Shown here in pieces: positions 63,374 to 64,000 of a stretch of 64,000 nt of DNA; the stretch's first letter is position 1; each line of letters opens with the position of its first letter. The DNA lies in NCBI GenBank assembly GCA_021780755.1, contig JAJXYF010000015.1, positions 1-64,000 of the forward strand. The letters run 5' to 3'. The notes beneath the pieces were generated by a model, which saw nothing but the letters and a program-made list of their open reading frames with translations, ran no database searches and was not told the origin of the DNA. Source of the DNA: Deltaproteobacteria bacterium (GTDB taxonomy: Bacteria > Desulfobacterota > Binatia > Binatales > Binataceae). Made by a program: the position numbers and the translations under genes.

Positions 63374-64000
63374 CTATAAATTAATCCCCTGCGCGACCAG
63401 TTCGCGATTATAGGTCGCGTCGCCGAAGGTGAACTCGGACGACTTCGCGCGCTTGAAATACAGATGCATATCGTGGTCCCAGGTGAAGCCGATTCCGCCG
63501 TGCACCTGGATACCGTCGGCGGAGACCCGCCGATACGCGTCGGACGCGGCGGCCTTGGCCAGGGCCGCGGCGAGGGGGGCTTCGGCGACGCCGTTACTGA
63601 CCGCCCACGCCGCGTAATAGACCGCCGACTTGGCGCCTTCGACGTCGATCATCATATTGGCGCACTTATGCTGCACGGCCTGAAAGCTGCCGATCGGGCG
63701 TCCGAACTGCACGCGGACCTTGGCGTATTCGACCGTCATATCGAGGACCTTCTGCGCCCCGCCCATCATCTCGGCCGCGAGCATCACCTTGCCCTTGTCG
63801 ATAATATCGGCGAGCGTCTTCCACCCGTCGCCGACCGTCCCGACCACATCGGCCGCGGCCGCCTTGACGCCGGTAAACCTCACCTCGCTGAGCCGCCGTG
63901 TCGAGTCCATCGTCTTGAGCGGCGCGATACCGATACCGGCGCGCTTCGCTTCGATCGCGAACAGCGTGATTCCCTTGCCGCCGGTGCGCGTCGCGACCAA
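63374..64000 (-). CDS. acyl-CoA dehydrogenase, C-terminal part (5' end outside the window)
   Basis: 208 residues are visible, open at the window edge, so the N-terminal half is missing from view. The C-terminal helical domain of the ACAD family is shown by DIIDKGKVMLAAEMMGGAQK, YAKVRVQFGRPIGSFQAVQH, the motif IQVHGGIGFTWDHDMHLYFKRAK, which carries the FAD/substrate contacts, and RELVAQGINL at the end. It introduces the alpha-beta double bond in acyl-CoA beta-oxidation using FAD. The neighbouring hydratase pair would act on its product. Confidence 0.92.
   Translation of the reverse strand: MVATRTGGKGITLFAIEAKRAGIGIAPLKTMDSTRRLSEVRFTGVKAAAADVVGTVGDGWKTLADIIDKGKVMLAAEMMGGAQKVLDMTVEYAKVRVQFGRPIGSFQAVQHKCANMMIDVEGAKSAVYYAAWAVSNGVAEAPLAAALAKAAASDAYRRVSADGIQVHGGIGFTWDHDMHLYFKRAKSSEFTFGDATYNRELVAQGINL

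Overview
The window is high-GC chromosomal DNA from a free-living Gram-negative bacterium. It carries three RND pumps, a TolC-type outer-membrane protein, several LLM-type (flavin/F420) monooxygenases, CaiB/BaiF CoA-transferases, MaoC-type hydratases, an acyl-CoA dehydrogenase, a DUF1329 protein and a selenoprotein. This mix fits uncultured soil lineages such as Binatota/Desulfobacterota relatives, but that placement is inferred from gene content only. Two consensus parS sites suggest that the segment lies near the chromosomal replication origin.

Layout. 1-3.7 kb is a worn accessory zone: the end of an IS630-type transposase, a truncated GH63 glucosidase fragment, a DksA/TraR-type zinc-finger protein and small unknown genes. 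3.7-12.7 kb is a complete efflux operon (two tandem RND permeases, a membrane-fusion protein, an outer-membrane factor). The two permease genes are almost identical at their 5' ends and diverged at their 3' ends, and the second has lost one of the two transmembrane aspartates of the proton relay. 13.0-14.1 kb holds a lone protein resembling TnpB/Cas12 that appears to lack an intact RuvC nuclease site. 14.2-16.3 kb has a universal stress protein and soluble transhydrogenase. 17-23 kb is a set of small-molecule oxidation genes. 23.2-28.5 kb is a GntR regulator divergent from a third RND pump with its adaptor; the shared promoter region is a nested palindrome. 28.8-43.5 kb is mixed metabolism: Ni/Co transporter, EVE protein, ThDP enzyme, cupin, two CoA-transferases, a MetE-like enzyme, NIPSNAP, TetR, a selenocysteine-containing peroxiredoxin fused to a DsbD-N-like domain, GST, DUF1329, SDR and lipase. 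43.9-48.1 kb has a large secreted protein, a CADD-like protein and biotin synthase. 48.8-56.6 kb is the classic rimP-nusA-ylxR-infB-DUF503-rbfA-truB operon on the minus strand. 56.8-64 kb has a methyltransferase, an LLM oxidoreductase, acetyl-CoA synthetase, a GH57 protein, a pair of hydratase subunits and a partial acyl-CoA dehydrogenase.

Most notable are: (1) an in-frame TGA at 38834 in a WUPYC redox motif followed by a SECIS-like hairpin; (2) two parS sites 31 kb apart in opposite orientation, each with the same 27-bp companion box 12 bp away; (3) the TnpB/Cas12-like protein; (4) five copies of a roughly 75-135 bp structured repeat, four of them within 48-64 kb.
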